Shown here: positions 1-6,542 of the stretch, one piece after another
Layout of the letters: every line of letters starts with the position of its first letter
Numbering within the stretch: position 1 is the stretch's first letter
Origin: Moraxellaceae bacterium
Lineage (GTDB): Bacteria > Pseudomonadota > Gammaproteobacteria > Pseudomonadales > Moraxellaceae
Length of the DNA stretch: 26,659 nucleotides
NCBI GenBank assembly: GCA_014378805.1
Contig: JACMMY010000219.1
Coordinates: 1-26,659, forward strand
Direction: 5' to 3'
Position numbers and translations under genes: made by a program
Notes under the pieces: model-generated
Told to the model about the DNA's origin: nothing
Seen by the model: only the letters and a program-made list of their open reading frames with translations
Databases searched by the model: none

Positions 1-1
1 C

Positions 2-1207
2 TGGAAGGTTGAGTTGGAAGCGATTCCAGATGCAACTGAAGCGGATGCGCAGCGTCTTCGCGCCGAGTGGGAAGTGAAGCATAAGCAAGTGATTGATGCG
101 GGTGGCTTGCATATCATTGGTTCTGAGCGTCATGAGTCTCGTCGTATCGACAATCAGCTGCGTGGTCGTTCTGGTCGTCAAGGTGATCCTGGTGTGTCAC
201 GTTTCTATTTGTCACTCGAAGATGATCTGATGCGAATTTTCGCAGGTGACCGCGTCACTAATATGATGCGCGCGATGGGTCTGAAAGATGATGAAGCAAT
301 TGAACATAAGATGGTGAGTCGTTCGATTGAAAATGCCCAACGTAAAGTTGAAGCGCGAAACTTTGATATTCGCAAAAACTTGCTTAAATATGACGATGTT
401 GCAAATGAGCAACGTAAGATTATTTACGGTCAGCGTGATGACGTGTTGTATGAGCCAACGATTCATGATGGCATTTTGAATATGCATGATGATGTCATCA
501 ATGGTTTGATTGACAACTTCATTCCGCCTCAAAGTATTGATGATCAATGGAATATTTCAGGCTTAGAAAATGCATTGTCTGTTGAGTTTGGCCTGACGTT
601 GCCAGTTCAAGAATGGCTGACCAATGATCGTCGCTTAGATGAAGTCGGTCTGCGTCAGAAAATTGTTGAAGCATCCCTTGCTCATTACGAAACACGCCGT
701 ACTCAAATGGGTGATGAGTCAGCAAATATGCTGGAACGTCATTTTATGTTGCAGTCGCTGGATCGTCATTGGAAAGAACATTTGGCTGCGATGGATTATT
801 TGCGCCAAGGAATTCATCTCCGTGGTTATGCGCAGAAAAATCCTGAGCAAGAATATAAGCGTGAAGCGTTTACTTTATTCCAAAATATGCTGGCTGCGAT
901 TAAATCAGAAGTCATTCAAGATTTATCTCGTATGCATGTCCCAACGCCAGAAGAGTTGGCAGAAATGGAAGCGCAGCAACAGCGAGATGCTGAAGCGATG
1001 CGTTTACAATTTCAGCATTCTGAAGTAGATGGTTTAACTGGTGAGGTGTCACAAGATCCTGAATTGCAGGCACTCAACCAATCAGGTATCCGCTTGAGTG
1101 GTTCATCGACTGCAAATCCATATATCTCCATGAACATTGGCCGCAATGAAGTGTGTCCATGTGGTTCGGGTAAGAAATATAAACACTGCCATGGTGCGCT
1201 TGCTTAA
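2..1207 (+). CDS. secA: Preprotein translocase ATPase SecA, C-terminal part (5' end outside window)
   Basis: SecA is the cytosolic ATPase that drives unfolded preproteins through the SecYEG channel. Only the last 401 codons are in the window; the frame is open through the left edge, and full-length SecA is about 900 residues. Visible are the end of nucleotide-binding domain 2 with helicase motif VI (QLRGRSGRQGDPG), the helical scaffold and wing regions, a charged linker, and the C-terminal zinc-binding SEC-C motif (CPCGSGKKYKHCHG), which contacts SecB and ribosomes in known SecAs. The TTG at 14 lies inside the frame and is not the true start. A rho-independent terminator follows 20 bp after the stop, so this is the last gene of its transcript. 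Identification is firm; only completeness is limited by the window edge. Confidence 0.98.
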   Translation, partial: WKVELEAIPDATEADAQRLRAEWEVKHKQVIDAGGLHIIGSERHESRRIDNQLRGRSGRQGDPGVSRFYLSLEDDLMRIFAGDRVTNMMRAMGLKDDEAIEHKMVSRSIENAQRKVEARNFDIRKNLLKYDDVANEQRKIIYGQRDDVLYEPTIHDGILNMHDDVINGLIDNFIPPQSIDDQWNISGLENALSVEFGLTLPVQEWLTNDRRLDEVGLRQKIVEASLAHYETRRTQMGDESANMLERHFMLQSLDRHWKEHLAAMDYLRQGIHLRGYAQKNPEQEYKREAFTLFQNMLAAIKSEVIQDLSRMHVPTPEELAEMEAQQQRDAEAMRLQFQHSEVDGLTGEVSQDPELQALNQSGIRLSGSSTANPYISMNIGRNEVCPCGSGKKYKHCHGALA

Positions 1208-1224
1208 CAGCGGTCGTGATGATG

Positions 1225-1254
1225 TAAAAAACGAACCTTTGGGTTCGTTTTTTA
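1225..1254 (+). terminator. Rho-independent terminator after secA (probably bidirectional)
   Basis: An 8-bp perfect stem (AACGAACC, 1230-1237; GGTTCGTT, 1242-1249) with a 4-nt loop is flanked by an A-run on the left and a T-run on the right. It can therefore stop secA transcription on the plus strand and also the convergent small gene ending at 1296 on the minus strand. Confidence 0.9.
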
Positions 1255-1295
1255 ATGACTGAATGGATGTTATATTTTTTGATATAAATAACGTG

Positions 1296-1640
1296 CTATG
1301 GATTTTGTAAAGCATGATCGTTGTAGATAGACACTTCAATACTAAGTCCTATTCTTCCTGCAAGGGTAATGAGTTCTTTTGGTAAGTTGTCATTTTGAAC
1401 GATGATATTTTCGTCTAATCGTGAGTAAAGAGGAAAGTCTAAACAGCCTTCGATTGTATTATTTAATGAGATAAGTCTTACTAACTCTAATTCCCAAGTC
1501 GTTAAAAAAGAGATAGCGTCTTTGATTTGTCCTTGTATATCATCAAATTCTAAATCGGATACATTAAACTTTAGGCCATGAAATCTATTGATACGCTTAG
1601 AACCATTATACCAAGGCTCATTTTTTGTTGTAATTTGCAA
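1296..1640 (-). CDS. DUF4279-like protein, probably 5'-truncated
   Basis: This is a small acidic protein of 114 residues when read from the TTG at 1640. The C-terminal half (a LDFPLY strand, then LPKELITLAGRIGLSIEVSIY-like residues) resembles the end of DUF4279 proteins, a family of unknown function often found in polymorphic-toxin or immunity settings; that assignment is from memory of the pattern. The frame stays open upstream of the TTG to about 1775, and the extra residues (SLKITG and onward) look protein-like. There is no ATG, GTG or other TTG in that stretch, and it runs into the 3' end of the toxin gene at 1741. Either translation starts at TTG or a rare codon, or the 5' end was lost when the toxin-antitoxin pair arrived. 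No clear ribosome binding site is seen. The AT-rich base composition differs from secA and metK. Confidence 0.5.
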   Translation of the reverse strand: MQITTKNEPWYNGSKRINRFHGLKFNVSDLEFDDIQGQIKDAISFLTTWELELVRLISLNNTIEGCLDFPLYSRLDENIIVQNDNLPKELITLAGRIGLSIEVSIYNDHALQNP

Positions 1641-1740
1641 TATAGGTATTTGAGTTTCTTTTGAGAATTCAGTAAATGAAAAATGCTTCGCTATGTAGCC
1701 TGAGAATACACATTCTATAATTCCTGTAATTTTTAGGGAT

Positions 1741-2007
1741 TTACTCGTAATGAGACCACATTCGCAAAACTTTAATTATTTTGGTTTCTTGTTGAACTTC
1801 ATAAACCAGTCGATGCTGAATGTTGATGCGTCTTGAATATGCGCCAGATAAATCACCGACTAATTTTTCATAGGGTGGTGGGTTCTGAAAAGGATTTCCG
1901 CTAATAATCACTAAAAATTCTTGTGTTTTATTTTTTAAGCCACTAGCCGCTATTTTTTGCGCATCTTTCTGTGCGTATTTAGTATAAATAATTTGAAAAC
2001 TCACCAA
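1741..2007 (-). CDS. yoeB: YoeB/Txe-family mRNA interferase toxin
   Basis: This 88-residue protein matches the YoeB family of ribosome-dependent mRNA endonucleases, which cleave mRNA in the A site when freed from their antitoxin. The family core is clear: YEKLVGDLSGAYSRRI, then HRLVYEV and a C-terminal WSHYE. By alignment with E. coli YoeB, the catalytic Glu, Arg and C-terminal His correspond to E47, R66 and H86, all present, so the toxin is probably active. Its ATG lies inside the end of the antitoxin gene (7-nt overlap), the usual translational coupling of yefM-yoeB. It is slightly longer at the N-terminus than E. coli YoeB (84 residues). Confidence 0.93.
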   Translation of the reverse strand: MVSFQIIYTKYAQKDAQKIAASGLKNKTQEFLVIISGNPFQNPPPYEKLVGDLSGAYSRRINIQHRLVYEVQQETKIIKVLRMWSHYE

Positions 2008-2243
2008 TTCAACTCCGTCGCACAGTCCTCAATCAACTCATTCATTCCTTCTTTGATCAATTCGCGCATGTTGGGAATTGATAATAAGTACAAGGTCTCT
2101 TGAATGGCTGACCAATCTTCAGCAGAAACGAGCACTGCATTGTTGCGTTTGCCTGCAATCGTAATCGGTTGATGTGATTCCGCAGTTTGATCCATTAGAC
2201 GATAAAGATTGGCGCGCGCTTCACTTGCTGTCAGTGTGTGCAT
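2001..2243 (-). CDS. yefM: YefM/Phd-family antitoxin
   Basis: This 80-residue antitoxin would bind and neutralise the YoeB toxin and, with it, repress its own promoter. The N-terminal DNA-binding and dimerisation region follows the Phd/YefM pattern (TLTASEARANLYRLMDQ, then a PITIAGKRNNAVLVSAEDW strand and helix), and the C-terminal tail rich in Leu, Glu and Trp (EDCATELNW) is the part expected to wrap the toxin. It starts at ATG 2243 behind a strong ribosome binding site (AAGGAG). The upstream promoter overlaps a GTAC-containing inverted repeat, in line with autoregulation. Confidence 0.93.
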   Translation of the reverse strand: MHTLTASEARANLYRLMDQTAESHQPITIAGKRNNAVLVSAEDWSAIQETLYLLSIPNMRELIKEGMNELIEDCATELNW

Positions 2244-2263
2244 AATTGACTCCTTAAAGGGTA

Positions 2264-2292
2264 AGCGTACGATATCAGGTACGTTAAGTCAA
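2264..2292 (-). promoter_or_regulatory. yefM-yoeB promoter with candidate operator
   Basis: Read on the minus strand, TTGACT (2292-2287) and TACGCT (2269-2264) are separated by 17 bp, giving a good -35 and a weaker -10. An inverted repeat, CGTAC (2266-2270) and GTACG (2279-2283) with 8 bp between, lies across the spacer and -10. Known YefM operators contain GTAC-centred palindromes, so this is a reasonable autoregulatory site. Binding is inferred. Confidence 0.6.
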
Positions 2293-2316
2293 TTTGATAT
2301 ATTTAAGATATTACAA

Positions 2317-2344
2317 GCAAAAAAATACCCCAATGAAGGGGCAT
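2317..2344 (-). terminator. Terminator after metK
   Basis: On the minus strand, just past the metK stop, the repeats CCCC and GGGG (2328-2331 and 2338-2341, plus a possible wobble pair) enclose a short loop and are followed by a run of seven T. The stem is short but GC-only and sits in the right place. Confidence 0.65.
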
Positions 2345-2362
2345 CTTTCTTGTCAGCGCTTA

Positions 2363-3523
2363 TTAAACCGCAGCTTTTAAGCCTGCCGCTTTATCAGTAC
2401 GTTCCCAACTGAAATTCAAGCCATCTGCTGGACGACCGAAGTGACCGTAGCTCGCAGTTTCTTGATAAATGGGATGTAATAAATCGAGCATACGGCTAAT
2501 GCCATACGGACGTAGATCGAAGTGCTCTCGAACCAGTGCAACGATCGTTTCATCGCTAACTTTGCCAGTACCGAAAGTATTGATTGAAATCGAGGTGGGT
2601 TCAGCAACACCGATTGCATAGCTGACTTGGATTTCACATTTGTCAGCAAGACCAGATGCAACGACATTCTTCGCAACATAACGACCTGCATACGCTGCTG
2701 AACGGTCAACTTTTGAAGGGTCTTTACCAGAGAATGCACCGCCACCATGACGTGACATACCACCGTAAGTGTCCACGATGATTTTACGGCCAGTCAAACC
2801 ACAGTCACCGACTGGGCCGCCGATGATGAACAAACCAGTTGGATTGATATGGTATTGAGTTTTTTCATGCAGCATTTCAGCGGGGAAAATCTTTTTCACC
2901 ATTTCTTCCATCACCGCTTCTTTGAGTGATTCTTGAGAAATGGATGGATCATGCTGTGTCGACAAAACGATGGCATCGACGTATTTTGGAATGCCATTTT
3001 CGTATTGGAAGGTGACTTGGCTTTTTGCATCAGGACGTAACCAAGGCAGGATGCCGCTCTTACGAAGTTCTGCTTGTTTCTGTACTAAGCGATGCGCGTA
3101 GCAAATCGGGGCAGGCATCAGTTCAGGTGTTTCATTTGATGCATAACCAAACATCAAACCTTGATCGCCTGCGCCTTGATCTTCAGGGCGTTGACGGTCT
3201 ACACCCTGTGCGATGTCTGGTGATTGTTTACCCAGAATGTTTAGAACCGCGCAAGTCGAACCATCGAAACCGAGGTCAGAGTGGTTGTAACCAATGCTGT
3301 TGACCGTATCACGTGCGATTTTTTCATAATCGACATTTGCAGTGGTGGTCACTTCACCCGCCAAAACGACAACGCCTGTTTTAACCAGCGTTTCACATGC
3401 AACACGTGCATATTTGTCTTGGGCGAGGATTGCATCAAGAATTGCATCGCTGATTTGATCAGCCATTTTATCTGGGTGGCCTTCACTGACCGATTCAGAA
3501 GTAAAAACAGAATATTCGCGCAT
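2363..3523 (-). CDS. metK: S-adenosylmethionine synthetase
   Basis: MetK makes S-adenosylmethionine from methionine and ATP, the methyl donor for the several SAM methyltransferases in this window. At 386 residues it matches the family (384 in E. coli). The N-terminus MREYSVFTSESVSEGHPDK carries the ATP/Mg site (H16, D18); GAGDQGLMFGYA and the glycine-rich GGGAFSGKDPSKVDRSAAY segment are diagnostic. The frame can be read 12 codons further upstream to ATG 3559, but those residues do not belong to the family, so ATG 3523 is chosen. The ribosome binding site is poor. It diverges from tkt across a 263-bp gap and is followed by its own terminator. Confidence 0.98.
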   Translation of the reverse strand: MREYSVFTSESVSEGHPDKMADQISDAILDAILAQDKYARVACETLVKTGVVVLAGEVTTTANVDYEKIARDTVNSIGYNHSDLGFDGSTCAVLNILGKQSPDIAQGVDRQRPEDQGAGDQGLMFGYASNETPELMPAPICYAHRLVQKQAELRKSGILPWLRPDAKSQVTFQYENGIPKYVDAIVLSTQHDPSISQESLKEAVMEEMVKKIFPAEMLHEKTQYHINPTGLFIIGGPVGDCGLTGRKIIVDTYGGMSRHGGGAFSGKDPSKVDRSAAYAGRYVAKNVVASGLADKCEIQVSYAIGVAEPTSISINTFGTGKVSDETIVALVREHFDLRPYGISRMLDLLHPIYQETASYGHFGRPADGLNFSWERTDKAAGLKAAV

Positions 3524-3786
3524 GAAATAAAACCAATGACTGATGTGATGTATTATCAAGCCATGATAACGTTATTTTTTATAGGCTGCTAGAGATCTGT
3601 ACTATAAATGCACATGAGAAAAGCTCATCGAAAAGATAATAAGTTTTAAGCAAAAATACTTAAAAAAATCTCTTCAGTTGGTATAGAGATGTGTTTCTTT
3701 GATAAGAATGCTTTACCCATTCTGCCAATTCAACGACAATACGACTTCGAATTTGTTCGTGCCCATTTTCGCACTAGGTATTTGTT
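3524..3786. promoter_or_regulatory. Divergent metK/tkt intergenic region
   Basis: This 263-bp gap must hold promoters for both genes. Three small perfect inverted repeats are visible: ATGAG/CTCAT (3614-3618 and 3624-3628), TTTTAAG/CTTAAAA (3644-3650 and 3659-3665) and ATCTCT/AGAGAT (3668-3673 and 3685-3690). The last lies in the probable tkt leader. No recognisable SAM riboswitch and no MetJ-type met box were found. The function of the repeats is unknown. Confidence 0.4.
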
Positions 3787-5820
3787 ATGACTCAAACGTC
3801 CCACGCTGCCCACAATGTTAGCCAGCCGATTTTTAATCCACCACTGAATCAACGCCCTCTTGCCAATGCAATCCGTGCGCTGTCAATGGATGCGGTTCAA
3901 AAAGCCAACTCAGGCCACCCAGGTGCGCCGATGGGCATGGCGGATATTGCCGAAGTATTGTGGCGTCAGATTTTGCGTCATAACCCAAGCAATCCAAATT
4001 GGCTTAACCGTGATCGTTTTGTATTGTCGAATGGTCATGGCTCAATGTTGCAATACGCGTTGCTGCATTTGACCGGTTACGATGTGACGATTGAAGACAT
4101 TAAACAGTTCCGTCAACTCGATAGCAGAACGCCAGGTCATCCAGAATATGGCTATACCGTGGGTGTTGAAACGACGACTGGCCCATTGGGACAAGGCCTT
4201 GCCAATGCCGTAGGTTTTGCAGTTGCAGAAAAAACTTTAGCAGCGCAGTTCAACCGTGAAGGTTTGAATGTAGTAGACCATTTCACTTACTGTTTTGTGG
4301 GTGATGGTTGTTTGATGGAAGGCATTTCGCACGAAGTCTGTTCATTAGCAGGCACGCTAGGTCTGGGCAAACTGATTACTTATTACGATGACAATGGCAT
4401 TTCGATTGATGGCGAAGTTGAGGGTTGGTTCAGCGACGACACGCAAAAACGTTTTGAAGCGTACGGTTGGCATGTCATTAAAGTCGATGGTCACGATGCC
4501 AAAGCAATTCGTGAAGCGACTTTAGAAGCGCAAGCAGAAACGAATAAGCCATCATTGCTGATTTGTAAAACGATTATTGGTTTGGGTTCACCCAACAAAC
4601 AAGGTAAAGAAGATTGCCACGGTGCGCCACTCGGCGCAGCTGAGATTTTGTTAGCTCGCGCGGAGTTGGGTTGGACTGATGATGCATTTGTCATCCCAGA
4701 AGAGATTTATGAAGCGTGGGATGGCAAAGCGAAAGGTTCAGCGCTTGAACAGCATTGGGATTCGGTATTTGACGTTTATAGCCAACGTTATCCAGAGCTT
4801 GCAGCAGAGTTAAGCCGCCGTTTGAGTGGTAGCTTGCCTGCTGACTTTGAAGCGAAAGCGGATGCGTTTATCGCGGAATGTAATACTAAAGCGGAAACCA
4901 TTGCCAGCCGTAAAGCGAGTTTGAATACGCTTGAAGCCTTTGGTCCAATTTTACCAGAATTGCTCGGCGGTTCAGCAGATTTGGCGGGTTCAAACTTTAC
5001 CATTTGGAAAGGTAGCGTTGGTATTCAAGATAATCCAGCGGGTAACTATGTCCATTACGGCGTGCGTGAATTCGGCATGACTGCAATGGCAAATGGTATC
5101 GCGCTGCATGGCGGCTTGATTCCTTACGTTGCGACTTTTTTGATCTTTATGGAATATGCGCGTAACGCGGTGCGTATGTCGGCGCTGATGAAACAGCGCG
5201 TGATTCATGTGTATACGCATGATTCGATTGGTTTGGGTGAAGATGGCCCGACGCATCAACCGATTGAACAAATAGCCTCATTACGCGGGACACCGAATCT
5301 ACATTTGTGGCGTCCAGCGGATACCGTTGAATCTGCGGTGTCATGGAAATTGGCTTTGCAACGTCAAAACGGTCCAACTGCATTGATTTTTTCTCGTCAA
5401 AACTTACCATTCCAAACACGTACAGCTGAGCAGTTAGCTGACGTTGCGAAAGGTGGTTATGTGCTTGCGAAAGAGAAGGGCGAACTAAAAGCGATTATCA
5501 TCGCAACGGGGTCTGAAGTTGGTTTGGCAATGGAAGCATACACACAGCTTGATGGCGTTCGCGTCGTATCAATGCCTTCATGTGAAGCCTTCATGGAACA
5601 AACTGCTGAATATCGCGAATCTGTATTGCCAAGCGCAATTCGTGCGCGTGTTGCTGTGGAAGCAGGGCATGTCGATTACTGGTGGAAATTTGTCGGTTTG
5701 GATGGTCGCGTGATTGGTATGCGTACCTTCGGCGAATCTGCACCAGCGGCGCAATTGTATAAGCATTTCGGTATTACTACTGATGCGGTGGTAAGCGCGG
5801 TGAAAGAGATGCTGGCTTAA
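3787..5820 (+). CDS. tkt: Transketolase
   Basis: Transketolase moves two-carbon ketol units between sugar phosphates in the pentose phosphate and Calvin-type rearrangements and links erythrose-4-phosphate to glycolysis. The protein has 677 residues (E. coli TktA 663) because of an extra N-terminal stretch of about 18 residues. The thiamine diphosphate site is intact: SGHPG with H44, the GDGCLMEGISHE motif (GDG from residue 172) and the downstream Asn in YYDDNGISIDG. The central pyrimidine-binding and C-terminal domains are complete (FGMTAMANGIALHGG, then HDSIGLGEDGPTHQP). It is followed by a terminator-like hairpin, so it may be transcribed apart from the next genes. The downstream epd product uses erythrose-4-phosphate, which explains the older neighbourhood. 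Confidence 0.98.
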   Translation: MTQTSHAAHNVSQPIFNPPLNQRPLANAIRALSMDAVQKANSGHPGAPMGMADIAEVLWRQILRHNPSNPNWLNRDRFVLSNGHGSMLQYALLHLTGYDVTIEDIKQFRQLDSRTPGHPEYGYTVGVETTTGPLGQGLANAVGFAVAEKTLAAQFNREGLNVVDHFTYCFVGDGCLMEGISHEVCSLAGTLGLGKLITYYDDNGISIDGEVEGWFSDDTQKRFEAYGWHVIKVDGHDAKAIREATLEAQAETNKPSLLICKTIIGLGSPNKQGKEDCHGAPLGAAEILLARAELGWTDDAFVIPEEIYEAWDGKAKGSALEQHWDSVFDVYSQRYPELAAELSRRLSGSLPADFEAKADAFIAECNTKAETIASRKASLNTLEAFGPILPELLGGSADLAGSNFTIWKGSVGIQDNPAGNYVHYGVREFGMTAMANGIALHGGLIPYVATFLIFMEYARNAVRMSALMKQRVIHVYTHDSIGLGEDGPTHQPIEQIASLRGTPNLHLWRPADTVESAVSWKLALQRQNGPTALIFSRQNLPFQTRTAEQLADVAKGGYVLAKEKGELKAIIIATGSEVGLAMEAYTQLDGVRVVSMPSCEAFMEQTAEYRESVLPSAIRARVAVEAGHVDYWWKFVGLDGRVIGMRTFGESAPAAQLYKHFGITTDAVVSAVKEMLA

Positions 5821-5825
5821 TCAGC

Positions 5826-5866
5826 GTTTTAATGTATTCTTCATCAAAGCATTAAAATATTTTTTG
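5826..5866 (+). terminator. Terminator-like hairpin after tkt
   Basis: TTTTAATG (5827-5834) and CATTAAAA (5850-5857) form an 8-bp stem around a 15-nt loop, followed by TATTTTTTG. It is AT-rich, hence weak alone, but placed right after the tkt stop. Its right arm overlaps a second inverted repeat (5839-5886), so the two structures exclude each other. Confidence 0.6.
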
Positions 5867-5886
5867 ATTTAAATGTTTTGATGAAG
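5839..5886. repeat. 15-bp inverted repeat upstream of the mntA-like gene
   Basis: CTTCATCAAAGCATT (5839-5853) is repeated in inverted orientation at 5872-5886 with one mismatch and an 18-bp spacer. The right arm ends 12 bp before the preferred start of the nucleotidyltransferase gene. It could be an operator bound by the toxin-antitoxin proteins or an RNA hairpin competing with the terminator-like stem at 5826-5857. Confidence 0.6.
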
Positions 5887-5898
5887 TGGGGCATTCAA

Positions 5899-6189
5899 AT
5901 GAAACCTTCTATAGCATTGAACGCTAATCGTGATGCGGTACGAGCCTTGATCAATCGTTATCCGACAGCGAATCCGCGTGTTTTTGGTTCAGTGTTGCAC
6001 GGCACTGATACAGACAAGAGCGACCTTGATCTGTTAGTCGATCCGCTGCCAAATGCCACTTTGTTTGATTTGGGTGGCTTGCAGGTTGATTTAGAAGAGT
6101 TGCTGGGTGTCACTGTCGATTTACTCACGCCGAACGACATTCATCAGAAGTTCCGCGATGATGTGCTTGCAGAAGCGCTTCCAATATGA
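5899..6189 (+). CDS. mntA: MntA-like nucleotidyltransferase antitoxin
   Basis: This is a minimal nucleotidyltransferase of 96 residues. It carries the family signature FGSVLHGTDTDKSDLDLLVD (G30, S31, D42, D44) and a third acidic residue in VTVDLLTP (D74), so the metal/ATP site looks complete. In characterised HepT/MntA pairs the nucleotidyltransferase neutralises the HEPN ribonuclease by adding AMP to a Tyr next to its active site. Upstream in-frame starts exist at TTG 5878 and ATG 5881, but both lie in the inverted repeat; ATG 5899 has a GTGGGG ribosome binding site at good spacing and begins where family homology begins. Its stop overlaps the start of the HEPN gene by 4 nt (ATGA), showing translational coupling. 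Confidence 0.88.
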   Translation: MKPSIALNANRDAVRALINRYPTANPRVFGSVLHGTDTDKSDLDLLVDPLPNATLFDLGGLQVDLEELLGVTVDLLTPNDIHQKFRDDVLAEALPI

Positions 6190-6533
6190 GCGAAAAATAC
6201 CTTTCTGTTTACCTCGAGCATATTCAAGAAGCGGTTGCCGATGCATGCAGTTTCATTGAAGGCATGTCGAAAGAAGAATTTTTAACCGATAAAAAGACCC
6301 AAAAAGCAGTGTGTATGAACTTGCTGATCATTGGTGAAACAGCAACCAAGTTGATTGATCAATATCCTGAATTTACCGCATTACATCCTGAATTGCGGTG
6401 GCGAAATATGCGTGGCATGCGTAATCGCATCGCTCATGGTGATTTTAATGTGGTTTGGGATACTGTCAAAATGGCATTGCCACCGTTGATTCAAGCCTTA
6501 CAAAATATCCCTGTAAATCATTCAAATCCCTAG
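6186..6533 (+). CDS. hepT: HepT-like HEPN-domain ribonuclease toxin (DUF86)
   Basis: This 115-residue, mostly helical protein belongs to the HEPN/DUF86 family, the RNase partner of MntA-type nucleotidyltransferases. The RX4H catalytic motif is present as RNRIAH (R79, H84). In well-studied HepT proteins the motif continues H-x-Tyr, and that Tyr is the residue the partner AMPylates; here the position is Asp (D86, HGDF), and the following stretch to VVWDTV seems a few residues shorter than usual. Control of this toxin may therefore differ from the textbook case, or another residue may be modified. It overlaps the antitoxin gene by 4 nt. Its TAG stop is in the same frame as the next gene, whose TTG start follows three codons later. 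Confidence 0.88.
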   Translation: MSEKYLSVYLEHIQEAVADACSFIEGMSKEEFLTDKKTQKAVCMNLLIIGETATKLIDQYPEFTALHPELRWRNMRGMRNRIAHGDFNVVWDTVKMALPPLIQALQNIPVNHSNP

Positions 6534-6542
6534 GAATCCCAG

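Noticed and set aside
3524..3559. 12-codon upstream extension of MetK
   Set aside because: The extra residues are not part of the family; the conserved N-terminus starts at ATG 3523.
3524..3786. SAM riboswitch upstream of metK
   Set aside because: No recognisable SAM aptamer pattern; only short AT-rich inverted repeats are seen.
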